Shown here: positions 49,020 to 61,971 of the stretch, in pieces | Layout of the letters: each line of letters opens with the position of its first letter | Numbering within the stretch: position 1 is the first letter of the stretch | From: Tetracentron sinense | Lineage: Eukaryota > Streptophyta > Magnoliopsida > Trochodendrales > Trochodendraceae | Reading direction: 5' to 3' | Length of the DNA: 64,000 nucleotides | Assembly: GCA_015143295.1 (NCBI GenBank) | Contig: CM026551.1 | Coordinates: 46,674,034-46,738,033, forward strand | Made by a program: the position numbers and the translations under genes | Notes under the pieces: generated by a model | The model's input: only the letters and a program-made list of their open reading frames with translations | Database searches by the model: none | Told to the model about the DNA's origin: nothing

Positions 49020-49731
49020 CAGGGGCAGAGCCAGAGTGCGAGGGTGGACCATGGTCCCCCCAATTTTTTTGAAATTTTAATGTATTATATGTAGAATTAA
49101 AAAAAAAAAATGATATCTAAATTTTGTATATAGTCGCCACCCAAAAATATTGTATTTTTTTTAAAAAGTAAAATATTAAAGCATTGTTTCTTTTTTTATG
49201 TGTCCCTTTTAACCCTAGTTAAATTTCTAATAAAAAACTAAGGAGTAGATTTATAAACCCTAGGGGTAAGTGAATCTTAACTACAAATAATGGCTGTTAA
49301 AGGGACATGTGTCAAGCAGGGGAGGCATGAGCGTTCCACTGAACATGGAATGCCGATGTGAAAAAACAATCTCCAGTATATAAAAATATAGTAATTAGCC
49401 ACCCCGCAATTGACTACATTATCAAATATCTTCCCATTTCATCCTCTTTAACCTTGGTTAATCTTAACCAATTTAAAGTTATTAATATTTTTTTTTTATA
49501 AACCAAAATTAAATGGATGAATCATAAGGGTGAGTGTATCCTAACCACAGTTAGTGGGTATTACTGGACAGTTTTTGGAATGTAACATTAATGAATTTTA
49601 TAATTATGATGGACCCATTGATAAAAAAATATTTTCTCGGGGGCTACACCCCCGAACCCCATACCCAAATGCCCATTAATTTTTTATATGTAGTTTGGCC
49701 CCCCAAGGAAAAATTCCTGGCTCCGCCCTTG
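49020..49731. mobile_element. Non-autonomous hAT element
   Basis: The left end CAGGGGCAGAGCCAG pairs with an inverted right end CAAGGGCGGAGCCAG. The flanking 8 bp are GTAGTATG (49012-49019) and GTAGTATT (49732-49739), one difference. It is inserted in a minisatellite. A TTAAC module lies at 49430-49560, and a phrase GGGGGCTACACCCCCGA-like is shared with 19957. No transposase. Confidence 0.78.
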
Positions 49732-49739
49732 GTAGTATT

Positions 49740-50208
49740 CCCAAGGAGCATAAGTCCTGGTAAATCGCCATGCCATGAATGGAAAGACCCTTGGAGTCTC
49801 AGCAAAGTGTGCTATATGTATGTCCTGACAGATTTCTAGGCAATGATTGGAATGTCTAAGTCAAAAAAAAAACCCATGCCACAAATGGAAAATCCTTGGA
49901 ATCTCAACCAGGCATGTTATGTGTAAAGTCCTGGAAAATCCTCACTCCGTAAGCAAAGATTCATATTCATTTGACAATATCCCCAAGATGATATGCAAAG
50001 AACCCTTAGCGACATATTTAAGGTGACACATAGAAAGCTTTGGTAAATTCCTAATGTAATTGAGATTCGGATCACATGTTTATTTGTGACATTAAGATTG
50101 AGGCTTTAGGAATACAACCCGAGGCGATCAGAATGTCTTTGCCTAGAATCATGTATGTGATGGATAAACTTTCTCAAAGTGAATGACCCGTCTTGACGAA
50201 GTTCTATT
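49740..50208. repeat. Remaining minisatellite units and unassigned DNA
   Basis: Two diverged units with CTTGGA(G/A)TCTCA and TAAGTCCTGG run to about 49960. 49970-50208 shows nothing I can name. Confidence 0.45.
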
Positions 50209-51984
50209 TGTCACGTCCCAAAATCCCACCAAGATCCTTAGTGGAATTTTGGCTCATGACATTGCATTAACCTAGTATCTCACATTGATACATCTTATCT
50301 TAAAAGCATATAAGGCATACTAAATGAGAATTCAAAATTCTTTAATTAACAAGTCATCAAGTTCAAATCCATAATTAATATTTGAATCATAATTATCCGA
50401 ATCATCCTTCATGATTCTCGAACCATCATTTTAAATCTAAAAGTCATCCATAATAAAATCTCATTACAACCCCATATAATATAGTCTAACAAACTAAAAT
50501 CAGTGGTATGGATATTTATCCAAGTCCTTCTCCTCTTCAAGGTACTCATCTTCTTGTCCCTCAATATATTCCTCTTCCTCTCAGGGTTCATATACAACCT
50601 CAAAATCTAAACTTACCGACACAGCATATTGGTTGAGCACATGCGGCTCAACAGACATAAAATCTTATCTAACAATATCATAAACATTAATATAACATAC
50701 TTATTATGACATGCATACATTATTCAGATTACAGAACATGTGAGCATCTTATCGTACTTTTAATCATTCATATCTTACTTGGGATCATTTTTATCTTACT
50801 TTTCTCGTGAACTTCATCAACTTGCATACATTAATGCAATAACTTATATTAACTTTTCACCATATACTTTAAGAGGTTAAGATATATTATTCTTACCGAG
50901 TAAACAACCATAGCACTCGCCGCTGTGCACATACTTCTTAGGATTCACTTAGTTAGGTACGCATACCCTTATGATCTTAAACTGATGGTACTCGTTGCTT
51001 GTGAAAACTCAAACATTCATACATACATACATACATACGTACTTGGAGGCTTACTTGTCATCGTGATCTTATCATACTTGTATGCTTATCATAATGGGGA
51101 GTGAAGGTGAAAAATCCTTGGTTAAATTACACATTTGATTACTAATTGAGTGCAATCGAAAATCCATCATAGTGTCCCATGCGACTATGATAAACGAACT
51201 AAGCAACAATATTGTAATTCCAGACTCGTTTACTTGAAATAAATCACAATATGCATCAATCATGCATCATACAACATGACATAGCATTCTCATAATTCAC
51301 AGGGTGAACACACCCATTCACGGTTCTTAAAAATAATAATAACATCATAGATCATTCATCGTACATCAAATTTACATATACATACATGGAGATAATTAAG
51401 CAAGATCCCTATTTCAATTCCATAATCTCGCATTAAAATTCCGAATCATTCATTCAAAATCCCAGAATACATCCCTTCCTCCATATTCAATCTTATTCGT
51501 ATTTAAAAATCACAATTTTAACCTTATTTTACATTAATGATCATGTCATTCATAGCTAAAGATAGTATATCTACCTTTCTTGATCGCTTCCTTATGATTA
51601 CAAGCTTGCAAATGACCTTGATTTTGATTTCCATGCCTTTCTTCTTCTCCAAGCAAAATCTTGTACAAATCCTAGGTTCCTCTCTGCTTGCAAAAAAATC
51701 ACGTTTTTACAACTCTATGCGAAAGTCGGTCGACCGACTTTATAATTCTGGTCGATAGGATTTTATCTCTCTGTACTACCTTTCTTTTTATAGCTGATTG
51801 ACTGGATTGGATTTTGGTCGATCGAATTGGATGTCGGTAGACCATATTCTATTTTTTTTCAGCAGTTCACAATACACAGCACATAGTGCCACTTTTCTCT
51901 TCAGTACATAGCAACAACACTTAATTTTATTAAAAACATTTAAGTATCATCTACTTTATGTTTTTAATTAAAATAAGAAAATAC
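50209..51984 (-). mobile_element. Gypsy LTR
   Basis: The plus-strand start TGTCACGTCCCAAAATCCC is the inverse of a typical Gypsy LTR end. A G-rich tract (rc of CCTCCCCCCC, 51986-51995) stands just beyond, as a polypurine tract would. It has a TATA-like GCTATAAAAAG at about 51796-51784 (minus), flanked by GGTCGACC words. It carries the acidic mini-ORF shared with two other LTRs (50503-50584). The right edge is uncertain by some tens of bases. Confidence 0.6.
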
Positions 51985-52287
51985 CTCCCCCCCATTTGGA
52001 TCCAATAAAAAAACTTAAAAAATAAAATTCTAGTAAATAAAAATCTCATTTTTTAGTTTTAGGCTAAAAATAAAAAATCCTACTCGTTGTTAAAGGTGCG
52101 ATATCCAAATAAACCACTCTATATATAATAAAAAAAATCCTATACAATAACATTTTTTTAATAAATAAACATTCATTCCCATAAAAAATAATCTCAAATT
52201 TTGATTTTTTTTTTGTACTAAAGCCACACCCTTCCTACAATTCTTGCAATTCCTATACTTAAGTCATTCTTATGTTAACTTAACTCA
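51985..52287. other. Unassigned AT-rich DNA between LTR and gag
   Basis: Low-complexity A/T-rich sequence with no ORF. Probably untranslated internal DNA of the retroelement on either side. Confidence 0.4.
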
Positions 52288-54813
52288 TCAAGGATCAAGC
52301 AATCTTGAGGATTCAAGACGATCACTGCCTCTACCTCGCCTTCTCTTTCCTATGTGGCTCTTTATGTCGTCTGCTTTTGTACACAGATCTTCGAAACCTA
52401 CAAAGGTTTGAGCCATTAGGGCAGTTATTAGATCATGCCTGAAGTTATTGAGGCACATCCGGATAAGTTCCAATTGAGTGAACTTTTGAGGACAGGAGAA
52501 GGTCAAAGCTCTCCATCGGGCAATGAACTCTGTTACGGTCTCATTGTCTCTTTGTTTGGTTTTAATCAATTTCAGAACACCCACTCTTCTTTGATTGTTG
52601 TAGAATTATTTGCTGAATTCATTCACCATTGTACTTCAATCCGGTATTGACGCCTTGGGAAGGTTGGCATACCATGTGAAAACAGCACCCTCTAAGGATT
52701 GCATAAAGAGTTAGAGGCAAAGAGCTCCGGTCTTGGACCCCAATCCGCTTCTTGAGAGGAAATGAGACAAATATTGCCTCGGATCTCCGATACCATCAAA
52801 CATTTTGAATGTTGGTTGAACGAAGCCCGGCGGGAATGGAACCCCATCCATGATAGCTATATAGGGCTTCACGATCATCCGAACATCTTCTTCTTTTTCT
52901 TTGGACTGCTGTATTTGATTGCGAAAAACCCTCCTATGAGGGCGGCTTGATCTAGAATGGGACCTGTTTTGGGTTTCATTGGATGATTTGGAGGTGCAGG
53001 GATTATGGCTTGATTACTGCTATCTCATTGGTACGAGAAACGAGGTCCTGGTGTTGATGCAGATTTGAGAGCTTATAATTGAGTAGCCAACTTATGCATT
53101 TGAGACATCATAGCCGTGATTTCATCATCTTTGTATTGGAGTTGAGCCTATAAGGCCGCTGTTTAATCACTTGATGGTGGAGGTGTCGAAGTTGAAGGGT
53201 TATTCCCTTGGCCTGCGTTCTCGTCGAAGTTTGTCATCATAACCGATACTGGTCATTCAGATGTTTGTTCTCGTAGTTGGAACAGACTGAGAAATTCTTC
53301 TTCCGTGAAGTAAATGCTAGGCATCCCGTATAGAGGGTTAGGTGCGTTGAAAACCGTTTGAGGTATTTCCGACACTGCTTCCGGCATTGCTGACTGAACC
53401 ACTAGTTCATCATAATCAAATCCTCGATTGGAGGGATTCTTCCTAATTCTCTTGAAAAGGTTCTTAGGGTTATTTCTCGCTCTGATTCATCTTGGGATTC
53501 ACTGATGTCAGGTTCTGGAATTGACTGAGCTGGGTATTGGGCTATTTCTTTTCCTTTGGCCCTATTTCTACGACTCCTCCTTCTTCTTGGAATTGTTTGA
53601 CCAGGAGCTATTGTTTTAATAGCTCTAGAAGATTCTACTTCGTCAAAAGCGACCAAAATGGCAGTAGCTGAATTCTGAGAGTGTTGCCTTTCCGAGAGAT
53701 TTTGCTCGAGCGGTTTAGTTCTTTGGAACAATGGAGTTGTAAACTGCTTTGGATCGGGTTGTTCCTTGTACCAATTACATTAACAACCACCCTTTCATAA
53801 TGGGGATATGATGTTCTGGTTCTTGGTTCCTCTCGAACACGATGAGTAGGGGCCGACTTTTGCTTCCTAGATCTTCTTGGCTTTGACCGGTAATTATGTG
53901 ACCTTTTTAGCAGAGCTGAGAGGTATTTCCAATTTTTGAGCTAGAGGATTTCTTCACGAGTTTTCTTCTTTGGCATTTCAAAGGGGAAAGAACTTATATT
54001 CAGCTCTTTAACTCGAGGGTCATACGGTGCTCTGGTTCTTCTTTTTGGTTTCGTATTTGTTCGGCCCCAGAATGGGCTGACATCTCTGGACGAAGGCCGT
54101 TGATGTTGATGACGAATAGTTGCCTTCATTGCTGTGAAGGTCGTCGGATTAACACCTCTGAATGTATTTAGGCCCAACTTAAGCAACAAGTTCCTGTTTG
54201 CTGGTGTTGAGTCCATGTTAGCTCTTACATTAACAGCCAGGTGAATTTGATCATAGCTGTTAATGCCCCTTGCATAGTTTGATGAAACTTGCAAGTTCAT
54301 ATTTTCCTTTCTTGATTTGATGACATCATTGATAATATCATCAGATGTTGAGTGTTGTCCCAGGGGGACCCTGTTCCTGTTGGCCTTCAATTGCTAATAT
54401 TTCTCTTTCTTGGAAGAGGAACTATCTGTGGATGATGTTGAATCTATCCATAGGTTCCTCCTTTTCTTAGGAGGGACTTGTATGTGGATGCTTCTATCCA
54501 CAGACTCAGGTCTGTTTCTAGATCTGTCTGCGGAGTTGCTTGCAACTCTGCCCGTGGTATAAACCTGGGTTGGACCCTTGGGTCTAGCTAGGCTTTGGGT
54601 CTGTGGACCTTGATTGGTGTTCTTGGATGGGCATTGCCCCTTGCCCGTGGAGTGGTTTTGACCACTTCTCCTTCTGTCTGCAGGATTGGCCTATGGACCA
54701 GTCTTCTGATCTAGGACTCTGGTATGCGGATTAGTTCCCTGAACTTGGTTGTTTTTAAACAATTTCGTTGGAGAATTTCCAGTTAAGTCCCTTAGGCCAG
54801 TAGCCTTATTCAT
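52288..54813 (-). pseudogene. Degenerate Gypsy-type gag
   Basis: The ATG at 54813 opens MNKATGLRDLTGNSP. A very basic, Ser/Arg-rich stretch follows with at least two stops (near 54690 and 54393), then RVPLGQHSTSDDIINDV. A second charged block has IPRRRRSRRNRAKGKE. The C-terminal part has TVTEFIARWRALTFSCPQ and LIRMCLNNF, the core of the Retrotrans_gag domain (E-F-x-x-RW-x-x-L). No protease, RT or integrase follows on this strand. It could be a gag-only non-autonomous element or a truncated Gypsy. Confidence 0.65.
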
Positions 54814-56946
54814 TTACCCTGATATAATTTGGGCAGCATCTCCCCTCTGTTGATAAACTTTTGAGGGGTGAGTCTCAACAACCAACTTGAGCTGGGGAAT
54901 CTCAACAGTTTATCTTAAGATCGACCCATAGGGTTTTTCCTATTTAGACTTTGACTGGATCATGGTTTGGGCTCAAAACGAGCTTTCTCCATTAGTTGGC
55001 CTCGAAGGGTTAACAATTTTGGAATCCCCTTTCAGGGTTTCCAGTGACATAGGTTTGCCTTTTGGGCTGAGCCATTTTGCCTTTTGTGCACCCGATTGGG
55101 TGCACCCTCCTTGGTATCCACGGACAGAGATGTCTGTGAATGGGCACTTCTTTTCTGAGGTGCCCGCAGGCTGGCTGGCATCCTCTGGGATACCTGCGGG
55201 TTGGTGACCTACTATTGGAGGGTAGCCTGATGTGGGCAGACTGCCTGTCTACCTTTGATTTAGGTGGGCAGACTGCATTTCCACCCCTGAGTTGACGGGG
55301 TGGGTCCTGCTTCTGTTGCGGGTTGGAGCGTCCTCAATAGAGACCTGGTCTGATGACCGTGGCCTCTTTGCAGAGGTCTAACCAGTTGGTCGGACCTGCC
55401 TGGCTGGAGCTGCTGCTATCTCAGCCCAGGTGAGTGGATGAGTCATCGGGATCTAGATCGAGGGTATATACACCCGTCGATTGATGGTCAGGACGTAGGC
55501 CCGACGAACACAGACAGTTTCGATTATCCTGATTAGAAATAATAAGAAAAGAGAGGAAATGATCACTCATCTTTTTTTTTTTTGTTCTTCTTATCCTTCT
55601 TCAAAGATGAGAGAAGAAGAAAGTCCCACCGGGCATGCCATTAATTTGTACATGCAAATTTCAAGCGTCTTTTTATGATTGATCTCTTGAAACTTGCGGT
55701 CCGATTACCTCCATTGTTGTATGAAGTTTATTATTTTTTGTGGGAGACTATCTTTCCAATCCGAGTAAACCCGGACTGTTAATTACCTTCCTAATTTGGG
55801 GAAGACCCTCTAATTAAGAAGAAGAATAAAGAAGAACAAAATATTTGAATAAAGTATTTATATTTATTCAATGTGGTTGCCCAGATCCCATGTCAGCGTT
55901 ATAGGATACCTCATAGAGGTCTTTGTATCAAAAGAAAGAAAAGAAAGAGTGGTGGCCATATTTGGGGTTCACCAGGTATTCTCCATTATTGGGAGATCCT
56001 TCTTCTTCCTCATTTGGTTGCTGTTATTTTCCTGCAAAAGGAAAAGAAAACTATTTTTCTCTCTTTTCTTTTCCTTCCTTTTTTGTCTCTCTACTTCGTG
56101 AGGATTTTTTCTCTTTTTCGTCTCTCTGCTTCATGTTTTTCATCATCTATTCTTCATGAGGGTTTCTTGAGTGAAATCCCCTTTTTATATCTTTTGGAGA
56201 GTCCTTTTTGGACTCCCCTTTGACTTTCTCTTTTTTAAGAAATTAAAAGAGGCTAACTCTCCTTAGAGAGTGTCATCTGTCCAAGACAGCTGGTTTCTCT
56301 TATCTTAGAGAAACCATAGGAATGAGAGTTCTTTTTTAAGGACTCCAAATTAGTTTCATTTTCTAGTAAATTTGGGAGGATCAGATTTCCCCCCAAAAAG
56401 GAGAAATAGTCTTATATTTCCAGAAAATGGAAGAGATTAATTCTCCTTTCGGATAGGGTGCCATATGACACTCTCTTATTAGAGAAAGAAAGGGGATCTC
56501 TATCTTGGGATCCCCTAAAACTGCCAAAAAAGTTCTTTTGTTAAGGATTCTCTGCCACATGGCGGTCAGATACTAGCTGCAATCTAGGAAAGGACTAACC
56601 TTGGTTAATCTGTAAATTAAAGAGGTGAGACCATGAGTCTTACACGGGGTCTAAGTCAGGTCCAATCATATTTGGACTGCGGACTAAAGTCTGACCTTAG
56701 TCAGTTTGATGACCAATACAGGTTGGAACCATAGGTCTAGCCCTTGGTCTGGGTTAGGTATATGGTCTTTTATGGTCATGGACTGGGCTAGTCATTGACT
56801 GGCCCGCAGATAGACTTATAGAGTTTATCCGCAAAGTTTGAATGAGGGTCTGTCCACGAGGGCAAACCCTAACCACGTGTCAATCCCCTAAGGACTGACA
56901 CAAAGGGCTATTCGCGGGGCATTATTACCCTAGAGAGCACCAGGTC
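54814..56946. other. Probable retroelement untranslated region and LTR part
   Basis: Plus-strand open frames here look like shadows; I see no domain. On the minus strand GATATAAAAAGGGG near 56190 is a TATA-like box. It is followed by purine-rich DNA to about 55870, as in an LTR downstream of its promoter. That would suit the 5' LTR of the minus-strand gag element, but I could not define its ends. Confidence 0.35.
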
Positions 56947-58909
56947 GTAACACCGGAAGACTGCGCCGTCTGCTAGCATTAAATGCTAGTCGGGCTAGCG
57001 GTGAGCCAGTCCTTGGCCAGCTAGTGTGCTTGCCTTTGGCATGCGCGAAGCTTAATCGTCCATTTCATGGGTGATGATCCAGTGTGGCTCAATCCAATCT
57101 GGTATCACAATTTTGCTGCTCACAGCATGTCTTTTGGCATGGATGAAAAAGGGTCTGAGACCCCGTCGATGATGTATGGAAGGGTGGTTGTGCGTGGAAA
57201 ATGAGTAGAGGGGTGTAGCCCTCAGTCTTGGGTGTCAAAATCTTGGATTTAAACTCACTGTGTGAATGACGTGGATGGAAAAAGGGTCAGAGATCCTTAT
57301 GTGATGATGTTTGGACTTCATATGGACCCTCGGGGAGCCTGGATTGGGACCCAGGTGTGTCGGATCGTCACCCTGGAGTGTTGAAAGGTTTGTTTGAGTA
57401 TCGTGTAAGGCGATGGACACATCCATTAGCCTAGAAATGTTCCTTGACGGGAAGGTGTGTTACCGGATTTGGTTCACGGGCACGAGGCCTAAGTATTTCA
57501 GTTAATCAAGCGAGGCTTGGGTTAACTAGGGTTAACTTGTGGTTAAAAAACCTAACCAGGGTTAAGAGTATAGTCTGTGGTTTCTCTTTGACTAGGTCAG
57601 GAGAGACGGTGTCTAGTAAGGCTCGGGGCTCCTCTGTGACTGATAGTCGGGAGATGTCGGTTTGTTTATCTAGGTTGTGTGTGGTGCCTCTTAGACTAAG
57701 TCAGGAGTAATGGTGTCCTGCATGGCCTGTGGTTCCTCCGTGACTGATAGTCAGGAGATGTCGGAGTTCTAGGGAGTTTAAAGTGGCTGAACATCAGATA
57801 GTGTATAGTTCGGGGTTCCTCTCTGGTTAGGCAAAATGATGTCGGCACCGTGTCTATTGAGTCCCCTCTTGGTGGAACGTCAGGAGATGTCAGCATTGGT
57901 AAAGATGTCGGGGTTCCTCCATAGACTAGCCAGAAGATGATGGTAGGCAAGTTGGTCGGGGTTCCTTCTTGACTGATACCCAGGGCGATGATGGCGAATA
58001 CATGGTAGATGTTGTCAGTCAGTTGAATGGAGAAGTATGTCATTATTGGGGTGAATGCCCAGGTTATGTGTGTGATCTTTGGATACGAATTTGTTTGAGT
58101 CGGTGTACTTCGGGTTGGTGTATTTGTCTGAGTTGGTATACTCAGGGTTCAGTATGGAATCGTTGGATTCTACGATGTTTGGGTTGGTACACCCAAGATT
58201 TGGTCGTATTCGGGTGAAAGCCGGCATAGTGTGTGTGAGTCTAAATGGCTCCATGTATGGTTGGTGTTTAGAGACTTTAAACTGAACATTTGTGGGTTGT
58301 GGCCAATTAATAGAGTCTCAGGACTCGAAATGAAACATGATTGATGATTGAAATGATAACTTGGTAATATGAATACATTTCATAACTGAACCCCATAATT
58401 GAAAAGTAATGTGAGGTTGGAAACCTCAGGATAGGGTAACCCCTAGGTGACTTAGGGTCACAGTTTATTATATTCAGTTTATTTATATTGTATCATGCAA
58501 GTTGAACTGTTTATTATTTTGTTATTGATGCGTGATATTATGTGAAAAATAGTCCAAAGAGACTATAGCTTTATTGAGCTTCGTAGCTCACTGATGTTTC
58601 ATATCGGCAGATATCTGAGCTGCTGAGTAGTAGGTGGGAGGACTTACTATACTTTTTTGATACTTTACAGACTATACCTGGCACAGTAGTGGTGCCACTT
58701 TCGTAAACAGGCAAATTGTACATAATACAGGTATCTAGGTTTGTATGATGGATATTGTGAAGACATGTATTATATGCTTTTTGGAAGCATATGATAAATG
58801 TTAAAATTTTTCATATTTTCATGGGTAAAGTCTTTCGCTTGCGTGTTTATGACGAACGGGCTCGTGTCTCGGAAATTGATTCCCTAGGCGTGGGTTCGGG
58901 GCGTCACAT
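56947..58909 (+). mobile_element. Gypsy LTR interrupting an integrase
   Basis: The right end GGTTCGGGGCGTCACA is certain because integrase coding resumes at the next bases. The left end at CGTAACACCGG is a guess: a TG-to-CG change of a usual TGTAACACC start, giving about 1.96 kb. Inside are four or so copies of a GACTGATAGTC(A/G)GGAGATGTCGG-like phrase, shown here in parts: GACTGATAGTC then GGAGATGTCGG (57640-57985). It also holds words TATCGGCAG and GAGCTTCGTAGCTCAC. Confidence 0.5.
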
Positions 58910-59842
58910 TATCGGACTACGTTCAATGCGAATCAGCTTGTTGCATTGTACATCAAAGAAGTGGTTCAGTTGCACAGGGTGCCAGTGAGTATTGTTTCAG
59001 ACAGGTTTCCGAGATTCACTTATAGGTTCTAGAGAAGCTTCCAGAGTGCTATGGGTTCCCATTTGGACTTTAGTATCGCCTTTCATCCTCAGATAGATGG
59101 GCAGACCGAGAGGGTGAACCAGATTAAAGAGGACAAGCTTCGAGCTTGCATGTTGGACTTCAAAGGCAGTTGGGAGGATCACTTATCGTTGATTGAGTTC
59201 ATCTACAATAACAGTTATCTAGCGAGCATCCAAATGGCACAATTCGAGGCCTTGTATGGGCGAAGTTGCAGGTCTCCTCTATACTAAGACGAAGTTGGAG
59301 AGAGAAAAATATTGGGTCCCGATTTGATCGAGCAGACTGCCGATAGGGTCAAAATCATCAGGGAGAGGTTGAAGATTGCTCAGGATAGGCAGAGAAGCTA
59401 TTCTGACACAAGTAGGCGAGATCTTGAGTTTAGTGTTGGCAATTTGGTGTTTGTTAAGGTTTCACCGACAAAGGGTGTTATAAGATTTGGTAAGAGGGGC
59501 AAGCTCAACCCGAGATATGTGAGTCCGTTTTATATCATCACACGAGTTGGTGAGGTTGCTTATCGAGTTGCTCTACCCACTCACATGGCGACGATTCACA
59601 ACGTGTTCTATGTGTCCATGATCCTGAAGTACGTCCCTGATCCTTCCCATGTTATACACTTAAATCCATTGGAAATCCGTGGGGATCTCACTTTGGTGGA
59701 ACAACCGGTTCATATTTTGGACCATAGTGATCAAGTTTTGCACAATAAAACGATTCCCTTGGTTCTTGTTCGATGACAACATCATGCTAGAGAAGAAGCC
59801 ACATGGGAGCGTGAAGCCGAAGTAAAAGAAAAGTACACTCAC
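58910..59842 (+). pseudogene. Gypsy (Tekay/Del-like) integrase, 3' part
   Basis: Begins RTTFNANQLVALYIKEVV and has SDRFPRF, HPQIDGQTERVNQ and ALYGRSCRSPLY. The C-terminus includes FSVGNLVFVKVSP and MATIHNVFYVSM, and finishes ATWEREAEVKEKY, a chromovirus-like end. Two tryptophan positions are now stops (59029-59031 TAG; near 59286 TAA), and another stop lies near 59774. The polypurine tract (G run, 59910-59930) and LTR follow directly. The upstream pol is missing. Confidence 0.85.
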
Positions 59843-59935
59843 TTGTTTGTTTAGTTTATCTCATATATCTTGTGGTTCGTTCTAATTTCGAGGATGAAAT
59901 TTCTGTAAGGGGGGGGGGGGGAGGATGTAGAGCCC

Positions 59936-61971
59936 CGAAACTCAATTACCTAGTTGGTGAATAGTTTCAGTGAATAGTGACATTGGTCAAAAAGGGTCTT
60001 CTATGTGTTATGGTGTAGAATTATGAATAAAAGGAGTTGGAACCAAAAATATATATGTATATGGGTGTTAAGTCAAAGAAAAAGAGTGGAAGTACTCCTA
60101 GTAAGTTAATGGAAGAGTGGAATCACTCTAAGTGTGAAAAATGAAAAATGAAAAAAAAAAAAAACAAGAGAAATGACCAAGTTCTGCAAAGGCCGGTCGA
60201 CCGACTATCAAGGAAATGCCCAAAATGGGCTAAACAGTAAGGATTTTCCCAAGGCCGGTCGACTGCCCCTCCAAGCCGGTCGACCAGGCACCCGAAATTT
60301 TGCCGTGTCTGGTCTTTTAAACCATTTCATTAAGGGTAGGTTGGTCTTTTGACCATCCCTTTACCTATATATACCCAATTTCATGGGTTAGAGTTTCATA
60401 AACCCTCAAGGCATATTTTTGAGAGAAATTGAGAGAGTTTAGAAGGGGACAAGCGAGGGTTTCTCTTGGGTGATCAAGGTGGAGCTTGGGTCTCCTTCTT
60501 CAAGCTTGGTCTCACATTCTCAACTTGTCTCAAGCATTTTCCTTCAATTCTAAAGGTAGGTACGAGACAACCTTGCTTTGTTATGATACACATATTGAAA
60601 AAGATGATTAAATGTATGATTTTGAATAGAAATTGTAACTACACTCTACTAACTAGCTTCTTGTAATTTGATAAGTAAATATACCTATTCTTTAATCTTG
60701 CTATGATTCAACCTAGAAATAAGAGTTTTAAATTAAGGGATTTTCTCAAGGTCAATGATAAATCTATTTTTTCGTTATTATCTTAAAAAAAATTGTGATG
60801 TGGGTATGATGTTGATGAAATAGGCTTAATGACCAAGATTATTGTGATGTAATGACATGAATGAAGATGTTCCATGTTTTTAGGATTTGTTCAAGTATAC
60901 TATGATGTTAATATGTCTTGTATGAATACATTTGAAATGTTTAAAGTTTCCTAAGTATATTGTGATGCTTACAAGCACTCCACGTACTCTATGTTTTACA
61001 TGACCGAGGTTTTCTCATAAGCATGGTATTTCAAGAATCATAAGAAAGGCTTTTCAAAGGAAAATTCATAAGCATTGACAAGGCCAAACTTTGATTTGGT
61101 ATTTCTAAGATTGGTTACCTCATCTCACAAGGATCATGTCTAAGATCTTGTATAAGCTCCAATGATCATAAGTCTCTCAGGGCTTCTAAGCACTCGTAAG
61201 AAATACATAAGTCTAAGATCTGTTACAAGGTTCACAAGGCTCATAAGAGCTCACAAGCTCCACAGATCATGTCTAAGATCGGTTCACAAGTCTCCAAGGA
61301 TCACAAGACTCATAAGCTCATAAGGAACTCACAAGAACTCATAAGGCTCATAAGAACTCATAAGCTCATAAGGAACTCATAAGGCTTATAAGAACTCATA
61401 TGGCTTATACAAGGTGTTTTGTTTTCCACGAAAGATAAGATTTGATGAATGATTTTCTATAATGGGTTTTAAGCATGAATTTATGAATTGTATTCTTTTA
61501 AGTACTTGCATGGGATAGTATTGTTATTATAGCATTGTTAGCAAGTAGTTTGTGCACACTGAGTATTCCATGCTCAACTGTACATTTTATGTCGGTAGGT
61601 CCGTTCGACATTTGCAACCCAGTCCGTGGGTCGAGGAGGACTACTGTGAGGAGGATCCAGTAGAGGCTCATCCAGAGGAGGAAAGGAACCTAGACAGGTG
61701 GCCTTATCCTAGATATTATTGGGAGTGGGTGAGTGAGATTACATTGTATTTTGTTGAGTGGGCATGTCCACTCTTGTTTTGGTTTACTTATTGTACAAAC
61801 TTGGAATACAGCTATATGTATAAAAGAAAATTTTAAGTTCACGCTTCCGCACAATTCTATGTTTCTGCTATATTATGCCTTGGTTATTTTTACAGGAGGG
61901 TTTGGTATCAGCTATGGTACATCATGAGCTAAAGTATCCCTAACTATTAGGGGGTCTTTATGTGATTCAAG
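59936..61971 (+). mobile_element. Gypsy 3' LTR
   Basis: TGTAGAGCCCCGAAACTC to GTGATTCA, directly after a 12-G polypurine run. CGGTCGACCG words at 60194 and 60277 are followed by a CTATATATACCC box at about 60365. An array of CATAAG(A/G)-type words lies at 61120-61430, and an acidic mini-ORF at 61624-61735. It shares this order with the solo LTR at 34924-37193 in opposite orientation. Confidence 0.85.

Noticed and set aside
54962-55207. Plus-strand ORF of 81 codons
   Set aside because: Lies opposite and upstream of a minus-strand gag; no recognisable domain; most likely a shadow frame in GC-richer DNA.
55871-56223. Three overlapping plus-strand ORFs rich in Phe, Leu and Ser
   Set aside because: They translate a pyrimidine-rich tract that looks like the downstream part of an LTR promoter on the minus strand.
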